Positions 26,727 through 35,714 of a stretch of DNA of 64,000 nucleotides are shown here, in pieces (the first letter of the stretch is position 1; each line of letters starts with the position of its first letter). Source of the stretch: JBQTIQ01 sp052387955 (lineage in GTDB: Bacteria > Actinomycetota > Acidimicrobiia > Acidimicrobiales > JACDCH01); NCBI GenBank assembly GCA_052387955.1, contig JBQTIQ010000035.1:1-64000 (forward strand). The letters are read 5' to 3'. The notes beneath the pieces were generated by a model. It made no database searches. It saw only the letters and a list, made by a program, of their open reading frames with translations, and was not told the DNA's origin. The position numbers were made by a program, and so were the translations under genes.

Positions 26727-26737
26727 CGGCAACCGAT

Positions 26738-29700
26738 ATGGCTGACCAGCGCGGCACCACGAAGGCTCTCGGCCCCAACGAGTGGCTGGTCGACGAGATG
26801 TACGAGCAGTTCGTGGCCGATCCCAGCTCGGTCAGCCAGAGCTGGCGGGATTTCTTCGCCGACTACCGGCGTTCGGCCGATCCCCGCACCCCCCCGTCCA
26901 AGGGCTCCGAGGCGGGCGCGCCGTCGGCGACGCCGGCGCCAGCAGCGGCCGCCGCCCCCGCTGTCGCCGCCGCCGTCGACGTCGACTCGCCGGCGAGGGA
27001 AGGTCCGGTCCCCGAGCCGATCCGGGGGGCTGGCGCCCGCATCGTGGCCAACATGGAGGCCAGCCTCGGCGTCCCCACCGCCACCAGCTTCCGTGAGGTC
27101 CCGGCCAAGCTGCTCGAGGTGAACCGGCGGGTGGTCAACGGCTACCTGGCCCGCACCCGTGGGGGCAAGGTCTCCTTCACCCACCTGATCGGCTACGCAG
27201 TGGTGAGGGCCATTGCCGACACGACGCCGGCGCTCAACGCGACCTACTACGAAGGGCCCGAGGGCAAGCCGTTCGTGACCCGTCACGACCACGTCGGCCT
27301 CGGCCTCGCCGTCGACGTCGAGAAGCACGACGGGAGCCGCACCTTGTTGGTGCCGGTCATCAAGGACGCCGACACCCTCGACTTCCGGGCCTTCTGGATG
27401 GCCTACGAGGAGATCATCCGCAAGGTCCGCTCCAACCGGCTCTCGGTCGACGACTTCGCCGGCGCCACGATCACGCTGACCAACCCGGGCACGATCGGCA
27501 CCAAGCAGTCGGTGCCCCGCCTGATGGCCGGCCAGGGCGTCATCGTCGGTGTGGGTGCTCTCGAGGTGCCGGCGGCGTTCGAAGGGGCGGACCCTGCCGC
27601 GCTGGCCGACCTGGGCCTGTCGAAGGTGATCACCCTGACCTCGACCTACGACCACCGCATCATCCAGGGAGCCGAGTCGGGTTTGTTCCTGAAGCGGGTG
27701 CACGAGCTGCTCCTCGGCGCCGACGGCTTCTACGACGCCATCTTCCGCGCTGTCGGGGTGCCCTACGAGGCGGTGCACTGGCGCCGCGACGTCAATCCCG
27801 TCGACCGTGAGGACGCCGCCGTCGTCAAGCAGGCGGCGGTGGACACCCTCATCCGCGTCTACCGGGTGCGGGGCCATCTGATCGCCGACCTCGACCCGTT
27901 GGCGTGGACCGAGCCCCATATGGAGAGCGAGCTCGACCCGGCGACGTACGGGTTGACGATCTGGGACCTCGACCGCGAGTTCCTCGCCAGCGGCCTCGCC
28001 GGCGCCCGCCGCCTCCCGCTGGGGCAGATCCTGGGCGTGCTGCGCGACGCCTACTGCCGTACCGTCGGCATCGAGTACATGCACATCCAGGAACTGGACG
28101 AACAGCACTGGGTCCAGGAGCACGTCGAGGGTGTACGGACCGACCTCACCAAGGAGGACCAGCGCCACCTCGTCGACCGGCTCAACGCCGCCGAAGCGTT
28201 CGAGACGTTCCTCGGGACCCGCTATGTGGGCCAGAAGCGCTTCGGGATGCAAGGGGCCGAGTCGGCCATCCCCATCCTCGACGCCGTGCTCGAACAGGCG
28301 GCTGACGCCGACATGGACGGGGTGGTCATGGGCATGGCCCACCGGGGCCGGCTCAACGTGCTCGCCAACATCGTCGGCAAGTCCTATGACCAGATCTTCA
28401 AGGAGTTCGAGGGCGCCATCGACCCCGAGTCGACCCAGGGCTCGGGCGACGTCAAGTACCACCTCGGCCAGTGGGGCAAGTTCACCGCTCGTTCGGGCAA
28501 GGCGATCGAGGTCGAACTGTCGGCCAATCCGAGCCACCTCGAAGCGGTCGACCCGGTGGTCGTCGGCATGGCCCGCGCCAAACAGGACCTCGTGAACGAC
28601 CCCGGGTCGTTCTCGGTGCTGCCGGTGCTGGTCCACGGCGATGCCGCCTTCGCGGGCCAGGGCGTGGTGGCCGAGACGCTGCAGTTGTCGAGGATCAAGG
28701 GCTACCGCGTCGGCGGCACCGTCCACCTGATCATCAACAACCAATTGGGATTCACCACGCCGCCGGAATCGGCCCGGTCCTCGGAGTACTGCACCGACAT
28801 CGCCAAGATGGTCCAAGCGCCGATCTTCCATGTGAACGGCGACGACCCCGAGGCGTGCGTGCGGGTGGCCCGGCTGGCGTTCGAGTACCGCCAGCGCTTC
28901 GGCAAGGACGTCGTGATCGACATGATCTGCTACCGCCGCCTGGGCCACAACGAGGGCGACGACCCGAGCTACACGCAGCCCCTCATGTACAAGAAGATCG
29001 AGGGGCGACGGTCGGTGCGCAAGCTGTACACCGAGGCGCTCATCAAGCGGGGGGAGCTCTCCCTCGAGGAAGCCGAGCGTGCCCTCGACGACTTCGGGGC
29101 CAAGTTGCAGGACGCGCTCGACCAGACCCGCTCACACTCGCCCGACCCCTCGGTGAAGGTCCGGGCCAAGGCTCCGCCGACGCCTCTCGGGTGCCTCCCA
29201 CCGGTGGTCACCGGGGTCGACCGAGCGGTGATCGAGCTCACCTACGACGTCATGTCTTCGCCGCCCGAGGGCTTCACCGTCCACCCGAAACTGGCCCGAC
29301 AGCTCGACGCCCGCACCCGGATGTTCCGCGACGAAGGCGAGGTCGACTGGGCCCTGGCCGAGTCGATGGCGTTCGGCACCCTCCTGTTGGAGGGCACCGA
29401 CATCCGGCTCGCGGGCCAGGACACCCGGCGGGGGACGTTCAGCCAGCGCCACTCGGTGCTGGTCGACCATCAGACCGGACGGGAGTGGGCGCCGCTGGCC
29501 CACCTCGACCCCGACCAGGCCAAGTTCTGGATCTACGACTCGCTGCTCTCCGAGTACGCCGCCGTGGGCTTCGAGTACGGGTTCTCGGTCTCCCACGACA
29601 AGGCGCTGGTGGCCTGGGAGGCCCAGTTCGGCGACTTCATGAACGGCGCCCAGATCATCATCGACCAGTACCTGGTGGCGGCCGAGGACAAGTGGGCCCA

Positions 29701-30376
29701 ACGGTCGGGCCTGGTGCTGCTGCTCCCGCATGGCTACGAGGGCCAGGGCCCCGAGCACTCCTCGGCCCGCATCGAACGCTTCCTCACGTTGTGCGCCGAG
29801 GACAACATCCAGGTCGTCAACTGCACGACCGCGGCCCAGTACTTCCATCTCCTGCGGCGCCAGACCCGCCTCGAGGCCCGCAAGCCGTTGGTGGTCTTCA
29901 CGCCCAAGTCGCTGCTGCGGGCCCGCTCGGCCCGCTCGAGGGTCGACGACCTCACACGCGGCTCGTTCCATGAGGTGCTGGGCGACTCCAGCTACACCGG
30001 CGACCACCACGCCGTGCGCCGCGTCGTGCTGGCCTCGGGCAAGGTCGGCCATGACGCCATGGCGGCACGGGACGAGGCCGGCACGCCGGTGGTGGTGGCC
30101 AGGCTCGAGCAGTTGTACCCGTGGCCGGGCGAGTACCTGGCCGACGTGGTGGCGTCGTACCCCGAGGCCGCCGAGATCGTGTGGCTGCAGGAGGAGCCCG
30201 AGAACATGGGCCCGTGGAACTTCGTCGAAGGCCGTCTGCGCCGGGCCTTCGGCGACGACTACGAGGTGCGCCACGTGTCGCGCCCCGAGTCGGGTTCGCC
30301 CGCCACCGGGTCGCATGCGGTGCACACCCAGGAGCAGGAACAGATCCTCGAAGCCGCCGTCGTCACCGGCCTTTGA
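26738..30376 (+). CDS. kgd: Multifunctional 2-oxoglutarate decarboxylase/dehydrogenase E1-E2 (Kgd)
   Basis: The 1212-residue protein has the actinobacterial fused layout. A short E1 N-terminal helix (Trp-Leu-Val-Asp-Glu-Met-Tyr) comes first, then an Ala/Pro linker (50-95) with no lipoyl domain. An E2 succinyltransferase domain follows (about 97-335, catalytic His306 in Asp-His-Arg-Ile-Ile-Gln-Gly). The rest is a thiamine-diphosphate E1 domain, with Gly-Met-Ala-His-Arg-Gly-Arg-Leu-Asn-Val-Leu and Asn-Asn-Gln-Leu-Gly-Phe-Thr-Thr. It converts 2-oxoglutarate in the TCA cycle, using E2p/E3 partners elsewhere. FHA-type regulators are not in the window. M. tuberculosis Kgd is of similar length (about 1230 aa). 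Confidence 0.96.
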   Translation: MADQRGTTKALGPNEWLVDEMYEQFVADPSSVSQSWRDFFADYRRSADPRTPPSKGSEAGAPSATPAPAAAAAPAVAAAVDVDSPAREGPVPEPIRGAGARIVANMEASLGVPTATSFREVPAKLLEVNRRVVNGYLARTRGGKVSFTHLIGYAVVRAIADTTPALNATYYEGPEGKPFVTRHDHVGLGLAVDVEKHDGSRTLLVPVIKDADTLDFRAFWMAYEEIIRKVRSNRLSVDDFAGATITLTNPGTIGTKQSVPRLMAGQGVIVGVGALEVPAAFEGADPAALADLGLSKVITLTSTYDHRIIQGAESGLFLKRVHELLLGADGFYDAIFRAVGVPYEAVHWRRDVNPVDREDAAVVKQAAVDTLIRVYRVRGHLIADLDPLAWTEPHMESELDPATYGLTIWDLDREFLASGLAGARRLPLGQILGVLRDAYCRTVGIEYMHIQELDEQHWVQEHVEGVRTDLTKEDQRHLVDRLNAAEAFETFLGTRYVGQKRFGMQGAESAIPILDAVLEQAADADMDGVVMGMAHRGRLNVLANIVGKSYDQIFKEFEGAIDPESTQGSGDVKYHLGQWGKFTARSGKAIEVELSANPSHLEAVDPVVVGMARAKQDLVNDPGSFSVLPVLVHGDAAFAGQGVVAETLQLSRIKGYRVGGTVHLIINNQLGFTTPPESARSSEYCTDIAKMVQAPIFHVNGDDPEACVRVARLAFEYRQRFGKDVVIDMICYRRLGHNEGDDPSYTQPLMYKKIEGRRSVRKLYTEALIKRGELSLEEAERALDDFGAKLQDALDQTRSHSPDPSVKVRAKAPPTPLGCLPPVVTGVDRAVIELTYDVMSSPPEGFTVHPKLARQLDARTRMFRDEGEVDWALAESMAFGTLLLEGTDIRLAGQDTRRGTFSQRHSVLVDHQTGREWAPLAHLDPDQAKFWIYDSLLSEYAAVGFEYGFSVSHDKALVAWEAQFGDFMNGAQIIIDQYLVAAEDKWAQRSGLVLLLPHGYEGQGPEHSSARIERFLTLCAEDNIQVVNCTTAAQYFHLLRRQTRLEARKPLVVFTPKSLLRARSARSRVDDLTRGSFHEVLGDSSYTGDHHAVRRVVLASGKVGHDAMAARDEAGTPVVVARLEQLYPWPGEYLADVVASYPEAAEIVWLQEEPENMGPWNFVEGRLRRAFGDDYEVRHVSRPESGSPATGSHAVHTQEQEQILEAAVVTGL

Positions 30377-30553
30377 CGCACATGCGAACGAAACCGTTGT
30401 GACCGTTGGGGTTTTGACCTGATCACACCATCGGGCCGATGATCGTCGGAACATATCTGCCGGCGCCGCCGCAGCATCATCGCTGCCGCCCTCACCAGAA
30501 AGCCTTGACATCCACGTTCCTCCGTCCACTGTTTGCTTGACTTGGCGGCCGAC

Positions 30554-32074
30554 ATGACTGGACGACACGTAGTGGTAGACGGCTCGAACATCGCGACCGA
30601 GGGCCGCGTCGCGCCGAGCCTCACCCAACTCGACGAAGCGGTGCGGGCGCTGCAGTCGGAGTACCACTACGAGGTCGTCACCGTCGTCGTCGACGCGACC
30701 TTCGGCCACCGCATCGACGAGCTCGAACGAGAGGTGTACGAAGACGCGGTCGTGAACGGCGAGCTGATCACGCCACCGGCCGGCGCAATCGGCCGTGGCG
30801 ACGCCTTCGTGCTGCAGATCGCCGAGCGGGCCAACGCCGACGTCCTCTCCAACGACTCGTTCCAGGAGTTCCACGGCAGCCACTCGTGGCTCTTCGACGA
30901 GGGCCGTCTCATCGGCGGCAAACCGGTCCCGAACGTCGGGTGGGTGTTCGTGCTGCGAGCGCCGGTCCGGGGTGCGATCAGCCGCCGCTCGGTCCGAGAC
31001 GCCCGAAAGGCCCCCACGGCGCCAAAGGCGCCCAAGGCCCCGGCGACGCCGGCCAAGCGGGCGCGCCCGGCGTCGGCGCCGGCAGCGGCCCGCACCGCCG
31101 AGCTGGCCACGGGCGCCACCAAGGAAGCCGCCCGGGGTGGGCGGCGACGGCGCAGCCGGGCCGACGGTGAGCGGCTGAACGAGCAGCTCGCCTATGCCAC
31201 GTTCGTGATCGAGTACCCCATCGGCTCGGTCGTGCACGGCGAAGTCGAACGGTTCTCCTCGCACGGTGCCTATATCCGCGTCGGCGAGGCGCAGTGCTAC
31301 GTACCCCTTCGTGACCTGGGGGACCCTCCTCCCCGTAGCGCTCGAGAGGTACTCGATCTCGGAGAAACACGAGCCTTCACGGTGCAGCGCTTCGACCCCG
31401 ACCGTCGGGGTATCGACGTCGTCCCCACCGACCGCTCCACGCTCTCCCGGTCCGAGCGCGGCGCTCCTGCCGCCGAGGCGGCCGCCCCCGAGGCGTCCGG
31501 CAGGACATCACCACCCCCCGCCGAGGAGGCGCCCGTGTCCCCTGCCGCCAAGAGAGCCCCGGCCAAGAGAGCCCCGGCCAAGAAGACCGCCGCCGAGGCG
31601 GCACGGGCCTCGACCGCAGCCGCGTCGACGGCCAAGAAGGCGGCCGCCACCAAGGGCGCGGCCAAGAAGGCACCCGTCGCCCCCCGTGCGACCGCGACCA
31701 AGTCCTCCGCCACTGCCGCCAAGAAGGCGCCGGTTGGCGGCCGTGCCGCGGCGGCGAAGAAGGCGCCGGTGGCAGCCAAGAAGAGCGCGGCTGCGCCCAA
31801 GGCCCCCGCCAAGGCCGTGGTCAAGACCGCGGCCCGCAAGACGGCCGCCACGGCCAAGACGGCGGCCAAGAAGACCGCCACCACCGCCAAGACCGCGGCC
31901 CGCAAGACGGCCACCACGGCGAAGACCGCGGCCAAGGAGGCCGTCGCCGCGACCAAGGCTGCCCCCCGCAAAGCCGCGGCGGCGGCCAAGAAGGCGCCGG
32001 CTGCCGCCGGCTCCTCAACGCCGGCCAGGAAAGCTCCCGCCAAGCGGGCGCCCAGGAAGTCGGCCGGCAGCTAG
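30554..32074 (+). CDS. NYN-type nuclease domain + S1 domain + histone-H1-like tail
   Basis: This 506-residue protein appears to have three parts. Residues 4-140 look like an NYN/PIN (Zc3h12a-like) ribonuclease: Val-Val-Val-Asp9-Gly-Ser-Asn, Val-Val-Val-Asp47, Arg-Gly-Asp83 and Ser-Asn-Asp101 give the acidic cluster. Residues 221-290 form an S1-like RNA-binding barrel (Gly-Ser-Val-Val-His-Gly-Glu-Val, then Gly-Ala-Tyr-Ile-Arg-Val). Residues 330-506 are almost only Ala, Lys, Pro and Thr, with repeated Ala-Ala-Lys-Lys and Thr-Ala-Arg-Lys units like histone H1. An RNA-cleaving or RNA/DNA-binding protein is inferred. ATG 30554 is preferred over TTG 30533. Confidence 0.75.
   Translation: MTGRHVVVDGSNIATEGRVAPSLTQLDEAVRALQSEYHYEVVTVVVDATFGHRIDELEREVYEDAVVNGELITPPAGAIGRGDAFVLQIAERANADVLSNDSFQEFHGSHSWLFDEGRLIGGKPVPNVGWVFVLRAPVRGAISRRSVRDARKAPTAPKAPKAPATPAKRARPASAPAAARTAELATGATKEAARGGRRRRSRADGERLNEQLAYATFVIEYPIGSVVHGEVERFSSHGAYIRVGEAQCYVPLRDLGDPPPRSAREVLDLGETRAFTVQRFDPDRRGIDVVPTDRSTLSRSERGAPAAEAAAPEASGRTSPPPAEEAPVSPAAKRAPAKRAPAKKTAAEAARASTAAASTAKKAAATKGAAKKAPVAPRATATKSSATAAKKAPVGGRAAAAKKAPVAAKKSAAAPKAPAKAVVKTAARKTAATAKTAAKKTATTAKTAARKTATTAKTAAKEAVAATKAAPRKAAAAAKKAPAAAGSSTPARKAPAKRAPRKSAGS
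31550..32071 (+). repeat. Low-complexity Lys/Ala coding repeat (H1-like tail)
   Basis: Near-repeats of units coding Ala-Ala-Lys-Lys, Pro-Ala-Lys-Arg and Thr-Ala-Ala-Lys fill the last third of the gene. The repeats are imperfect in DNA and protein, so they look old and selected for basic composition. Confidence 0.8.
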
Positions 32075-32082
32075 GCGGCTCT

Positions 32083-32112
32083 CTCGGCCGGGCTCGTCTC
32101 GCCCCGGCCGAG
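32083..32112 (+). terminator. Hairpin after the NYN-S1 gene
   Basis: CTCGGCCGGG (32083-32092) pairs perfectly with CCCGGCCGAG (32103-32112) around a 10-nt loop, 8 nt after the stop codon. It lacks a U-tract, which is common for GC-rich actinobacterial terminators. Confidence 0.6.
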
Positions 32113-32126
32113 GCCCGCGGTCCTCC

Positions 32127-32132
32127 TAGAGT
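32127..32132 (+). promoter_or_regulatory. -10 box of the exonuclease III gene
   Basis: TAGAGT lies 7 nt before GTG 32140, supporting that codon over the GTG at 32131. Confidence 0.55.
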
Positions 32133-32139
32133 GCCGGGC

Positions 32140-32922
32140 GTGCGCCTGGCCACGTGGAACGTCAACTCCCTGAAGGCTCGGCTTCCTCGCGTCGAGGCGT
32201 GGGTCGAGCAGTGCCAGCCCGACGTGCTCTGCCTCCAGGAGACCAAGCTCACCGACGACGCCTTCCCGGCCCTGGCGTTCGCCGCCCTCGGCTACGACGC
32301 CGTGCACCACGGGCAGGGGCGATGGAACGGGGTGGCCATCATCAGCCGGATCGGGCTCGACGACCCGGCCAACGGCTTCGCCCCCGACGACGAGATCCCG
32401 GCCGGCGAGGCCCGGGCCCTGTCCGCTACCTGTGGGGGCGTCCGGGTGGCGACCGTGTACGTCCCCAACGGCCGTGCTCTCGACGACTCCCAGTACGAGT
32501 ACAAGCTCGCATGGCTCGAGAAGCTGCGCCGCCACCTCGACGCGGCCTGCACCCCGGAGTCGGACGTCGTCGTCTGCGGGGACTTCAACATCGCTCCCGA
32601 CGACCGCGACGTGTGGGACGCCACCGCCGTCCACGGCGCCACCCACGTGTCGGCGCCGGAACGGGCGGCGCTGGCCGAGCTCCTGGACTGGGGCCTGGTC
32701 GATGCCTTCCGGGTTCACCGCGACGAGCCCGGCCTGTACTCGTGGTGGGACTACCGGGCCGGGAACTTCCACAAGAAGATGGGCATGCGGATCGACCTGG
32801 TGCTGGCGACGAAGGCCCTCGCGGCCCGCTCCCGGTGGGCGCTGATCGACCGCAACGCCCGCAAGGGCAAGCTTCCCTCCGACCACGCCCCGGTCGTGGT
32901 CGACTTCGGGCTCACCCCCTGA
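32140..32922 (+). CDS. xth: Exodeoxyribonuclease III
   Basis: The 260-residue protein matches the ExoIII/APE family: Ala-Thr-Trp-Asn-Val-Asn-Ser near the start, Leu-Gln-Glu-Thr-Lys, Gly-Asp-Phe-Asn-Ile-Ala-Pro and a C-terminal Ser-Asp-His-Ala-Pro. It nicks at abasic sites and degrades DNA 3'-5' in base-excision repair. Starting at GTG 32140 gives the family's usual Met-Arg-Leu-Ala-Thr-Trp-Asn N-terminus. It converges with the helicase gene, with a hairpin between. Confidence 0.93.
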   Translation: MRLATWNVNSLKARLPRVEAWVEQCQPDVLCLQETKLTDDAFPALAFAALGYDAVHHGQGRWNGVAIISRIGLDDPANGFAPDDEIPAGEARALSATCGGVRVATVYVPNGRALDDSQYEYKLAWLEKLRRHLDAACTPESDVVVCGDFNIAPDDRDVWDATAVHGATHVSAPERAALAELLDWGLVDAFRVHRDEPGLYSWWDYRAGNFHKKMGMRIDLVLATKALAARSRWALIDRNARKGKLPSDHAPVVVDFGLTP

Positions 32923-32936
32923 CGACTGCCGGGCGT

Positions 32937-32963
32937 GCGGGGGTCAGGCCCCTGCACCCCCGC
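32937..32963. terminator. Hairpin between convergent xth and helicase genes
   Basis: GCGGGGG (32937-32943) pairs with CCCCCGC (32957-32963) around a 13-nt loop that can itself pair in part. It may terminate both convergent transcripts. Confidence 0.5.
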
Positions 32964-33018
32964 CGGTGCCCGGTGCGCACGTCGGCGCCCATCCCGCAGG
33001 CCCGCCCAGCGGCCGGCA

Positions 33019-35139
33019 TCAGTGGTCCGGCCTAGGCGTGGCTTCGCCGTCACCCTCCGTCGTTGGTGCCTGGTCGGTAGGGACAGGGCGGTGGCGGCGG
33101 ACGATGGCGAGGAGGTCGGGCCCGAACCGCTCGGCCCAGACCGGCCCCAGACGGGGCACGGCCCGCAGCGCTTCGGTGCCGGCCGGCCTGCGGGCCACGA
33201 TCTCGGCCAACAGCAGGTCGTCGGCGATCGCCGCCGCCGGCACCTCCGCCGCCCGCGCCAGCCTCGAGCGCCAAGACCGGAGATCGTCGAGCAACGCAGC
33301 CTCGTCGGTGCTGACGTCGTCGCCGTCGACGAGGTTGCGGCGCGAGCGCGCCGAGCGCACCGCCTGACGGGCCGCGACCACGTGCACCGCCCCCGGGGCG
33401 GGAGCGTCGTCGGCGGCCAGCGCGGCGAGCAACGGGTCGATCTCGTCGAGGAAGGGCGAGCGTTGCCGACGTGACGTCCGGGCACCGAAGGCGCGCACCC
33501 GGGCCCAGGACAGGTGGAGCTCGTCGCCGGCCCGGGTGACGCCGACGTAGAACAGCCGCCGCTCCTCGTCCGCTTCCGCCGCGGTACGGGCGTGGGCGAT
33601 GGGCACCAGGCCGTCCTCGAGCCCTACCAGGTGCACGACCGGCCACTCCAGGCCCTTGGCCGCGTGCAGGGTCGAGATGTCGACGGCGTCGCCGTGGCCG
33701 TCGACGTCGTCCCGGCCGATCGAGGCCACCAGCCAGGCGTTCAGGCCGGCCGCCGACGGGGACGCCTCGCCGGCGGAGTACTCCCCGGCGAGGCGCAACA
33801 GCTCGGCCAGGTTCTGTCGTCGGGCCACTTCGGCCGGGGCCAGCGCCAGTGCTTCGTCGCCATCGTCCTCGCCGCCGGCCTCGAGCCCGGAGAGCGACGC
33901 CTCGAGCGCGCCGAGGTGCTCGTGCAACCGGGCGCGGGAACGCCCGAAGGAACGCAACGCGCCGCGGACCTCGGGCAGCTCGAGGAACGGTGTCTGGCCC
34001 CGCACCCGGCAGGGGATGTGAGCCCGCCGGCAGGCCTCGCTGATCAGCACGGTCTGGGCGTTCGTGCGGGTGAGCACGGCCTGGTGCGACCACGGCGCGC
34101 CGGGGGCCCGGCGATCGCGGACGGCCCGGGCGACGGCCCGGGCCTCCGAGGCGTCGTCGGCGTAGTCCGTAATCGCCGGCACCGGCCCGTCGGCCCGGGT
34201 GGAGCGCAGCCGTGCCCCACCGAGGCCGCCGACGTCGAGCACGGCGTTGGCCACCGCTACCACCTGAGGCGTCGACCGGTGGTTGTCGGCCAACGTCACC
34301 GTCGTGCCCCCCCAGCGACGGGAGAAGTCGAGCAGGGGGCGGGCGTCGGCACCGTTCCAGCCGTAGATGGCCTGGTTGGGGTCGCCGACCACGCAGAGGT
34401 CGGGCCGGTCGCCTCGCCATGCTTCGAGCAGACGGGCCTGGAGCGGGTTCACGTCCTGGAACTCGTCGACGAAGAGGTGCCGGAACCGCCAGCGTTGGAT
34501 GGCAGCCACGCTCGGGCCCGACTCGATCGCCCGGAGGCACAGCCACAGCAGGTCGTCGAAGTCGACCATGCGCCGGCGGTGCTTGTCGTCCTCGTACCGC
34601 CCGTAGAGCTCGGCCATGGCGGCAGGCTCGAGCGGGGGGCGCCGCCGCGCCGCGGCCGCCGCTTCGACGTACTGCCCAGGGCCGACCAGGCGGGCCTTGG
34701 CCCATTCGATCTCGGTGGCGAGGTCGGCGGTCTGGACCTGGGGCGAGCGTTGGTCGAGCGGCCAGAGCCGGCTGATGGCCCCGGTCTTGCGTTCGAGCAG
34801 CGCCGGCGGCATCTGCCCCTGGTCGGCCCACAGCGTGCGGAGCTGGGCGTAGGCGACCGCATGGAACGTGCCTGCGGTGACCTGGTCGCGCAAACCGAGG
34901 TGGCGGAGCCGCTGGACCACCTCGGTGGCCGCCTTGCGGGTGAAGGTGAGGGCGAGGACGTGGGCGGCGCCGGCCGACCCCGTTGCGCAGCGGTAGGCGA
35001 TGCGCCGGGTGAGCACCCGAGTCTTGCCCGACCCGGCCCCGGCCAGGATGCACAGCGGGGCGGCGTCGGTCGTGACCGCCGTCCGTTGCGATTCGGTGAG
35101 CCCGTCCAACAGCGCGGCGGTGGCATCGACGGCGCTCAC
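33019..35139 (-). CDS. UvrD/Rep-type DNA helicase with HRDC domain (UvrD2-like)
   Basis: The 706-residue SF1A helicase has Walker A Ala-Gly-Ala-Gly-Ser-Gly-Lys-Thr (33-40) and Ala-Leu-Thr-Phe-Thr-Arg-Lys-Ala-Ala. Walker B is Val-Asp-Glu-Phe-Gln-Asp-Val-Asn, followed by Gly-Asp-Pro-Asn-Gln-Ala-Ile-Tyr-Gly and Thr-Leu-His-Ala-Ala-Lys-Gly-Leu-Glu-Trp. The C-terminal ~80 residues form an HRDC-like helical domain, as in mycobacterial UvrD2. It unwinds DNA 3'-5' in repair. The start GTG at 35139 lies 9 nt after TACATT. Confidence 0.9.
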   Translation of the reverse strand: MSAVDATAALLDGLTESQRTAVTTDAAPLCILAGAGSGKTRVLTRRIAYRCATGSAGAAHVLALTFTRKAATEVVQRLRHLGLRDQVTAGTFHAVAYAQLRTLWADQGQMPPALLERKTGAISRLWPLDQRSPQVQTADLATEIEWAKARLVGPGQYVEAAAAARRRPPLEPAAMAELYGRYEDDKHRRRMVDFDDLLWLCLRAIESGPSVAAIQRWRFRHLFVDEFQDVNPLQARLLEAWRGDRPDLCVVGDPNQAIYGWNGADARPLLDFSRRWGGTTVTLADNHRSTPQVVAVANAVLDVGGLGGARLRSTRADGPVPAITDYADDASEARAVARAVRDRRAPGAPWSHQAVLTRTNAQTVLISEACRRAHIPCRVRGQTPFLELPEVRGALRSFGRSRARLHEHLGALEASLSGLEAGGEDDGDEALALAPAEVARRQNLAELLRLAGEYSAGEASPSAAGLNAWLVASIGRDDVDGHGDAVDISTLHAAKGLEWPVVHLVGLEDGLVPIAHARTAAEADEERRLFYVGVTRAGDELHLSWARVRAFGARTSRRQRSPFLDEIDPLLAALAADDAPAPGAVHVVAARQAVRSARSRRNLVDGDDVSTDEAALLDDLRSWRSRLARAAEVPAAAIADDLLLAEIVARRPAGTEALRAVPRLGPVWAERFGPDLLAIVRRHRPVPTDQAPTTEGDGEATPRPDH

Positions 35140-35148
35140 GACCGCCCC

Positions 35149-35154
35149 AATGTA
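35149..35154 (-). promoter_or_regulatory. -10 box of the UvrD2-like gene
   Basis: TACATT on the minus strand lies 9 nt before GTG 35139, and the nearby repeat ends 14 bp upstream of it. Confidence 0.5.
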
Positions 35155-35167
35155 CGCGTTGCTCGCC

Positions 35168-35225
35168 GGCGTCCCCTGGCCACCCAGGCCGGGCCTGGCG
35201 GCGCCGGCGCTGGCGCTGCGGCAGT
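35168..35225 (-). repeat. Diverged promoter-proximal GC-rich repeat
   Basis: A degenerate copy lies upstream of the UvrD2-like gene in the usual orientation. The conserved end reads GGTGGCCAGGGGACGC, changed from the consensus at three or four positions. Confidence 0.65.
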
Positions 35226-35324
35226 CGCGCCCACGGGCTACGCCGACGGCGTCACGCGGGCGGCCACGCCTCCGGTCGCCTCCGGGTCATGGCAATCCCA
35301 TCGCCGCGTGCCAGCATCTTCCCC

Positions 35325-35669
35325 GTGGTCGAGATGAGCGCGGAGCGGTTCGAGGAACTGGTGGGGGAAGCCCTCGACGGGATCCCCCCCGAGCTCGGCC
35401 GGCTGATGGAGAACGTGGCCGTGTTCGTCGAGGACCGGTCCCGCAAGGGGCTGCTCGGCCTGTACCAAGGTGTCCCTCTCACCGAGCGGCAGGGATATGG
35501 CATCGGCGGTGGGATGCCCGACCGCATCACGATCTTCCGGCTGCCGGTCCTGGCCACCTGCGCCACCGAGCACGAGGTCGTCCGCCAGGTCCAGGTGACC
35601 GTGGTCCACGAGGTGGCCCACCACTTCGGGATCGACGACGCCCGTCTGACCCAGCTGGGATGGGCGTGA
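35325..35669 (+). CDS. Zincin-like metallopeptidase family protein
   Basis: The 114-residue protein has the HExxH motif in His-Glu-Val-Ala-His-His-Phe-Gly-Ile-Asp-Asp, with the following Asp as possible third ligand. It has the family's N-terminal Phe-Glu-x-Leu-Val-x-Glu-Ala-Leu-Asp and Tyr-Gln-Gly-Val-Pro-Leu-Thr-Glu-Arg. Members (PF06262-like) are small putative zinc proteases whose role is unknown. GTG 35325 follows CAGCAT by 7 nt; ATG 35289 is an alternative start. Confidence 0.85.
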   Translation: MVEMSAERFEELVGEALDGIPPELGRLMENVAVFVEDRSRKGLLGLYQGVPLTERQGYGIGGGMPDRITIFRLPVLATCATEHEVVRQVQVTVVHEVAHHFGIDDARLTQLGWA

Positions 35670-35702
35670 ACGTGTCGCCCGGAGCGCCGGCCGTCCGGGC
35701 GG

Positions 35703-35708
35703 TAACGT
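35703..35708 (+). promoter_or_regulatory. -10 box of the PH/SHOCT gene
   Basis: TAACGT lies 6 nt before GTG 35715. Confidence 0.55.
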
Positions 35709-35714
35709 CTGGTC

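Noticed and set aside
31297..32043. Ala/Val-rich minus-strand membrane-like protein
   Set aside because: It is the antisense of the Lys/Ala tail of the NYN-S1 gene; hydrophobic look comes from complementing Lys/Ala codons.
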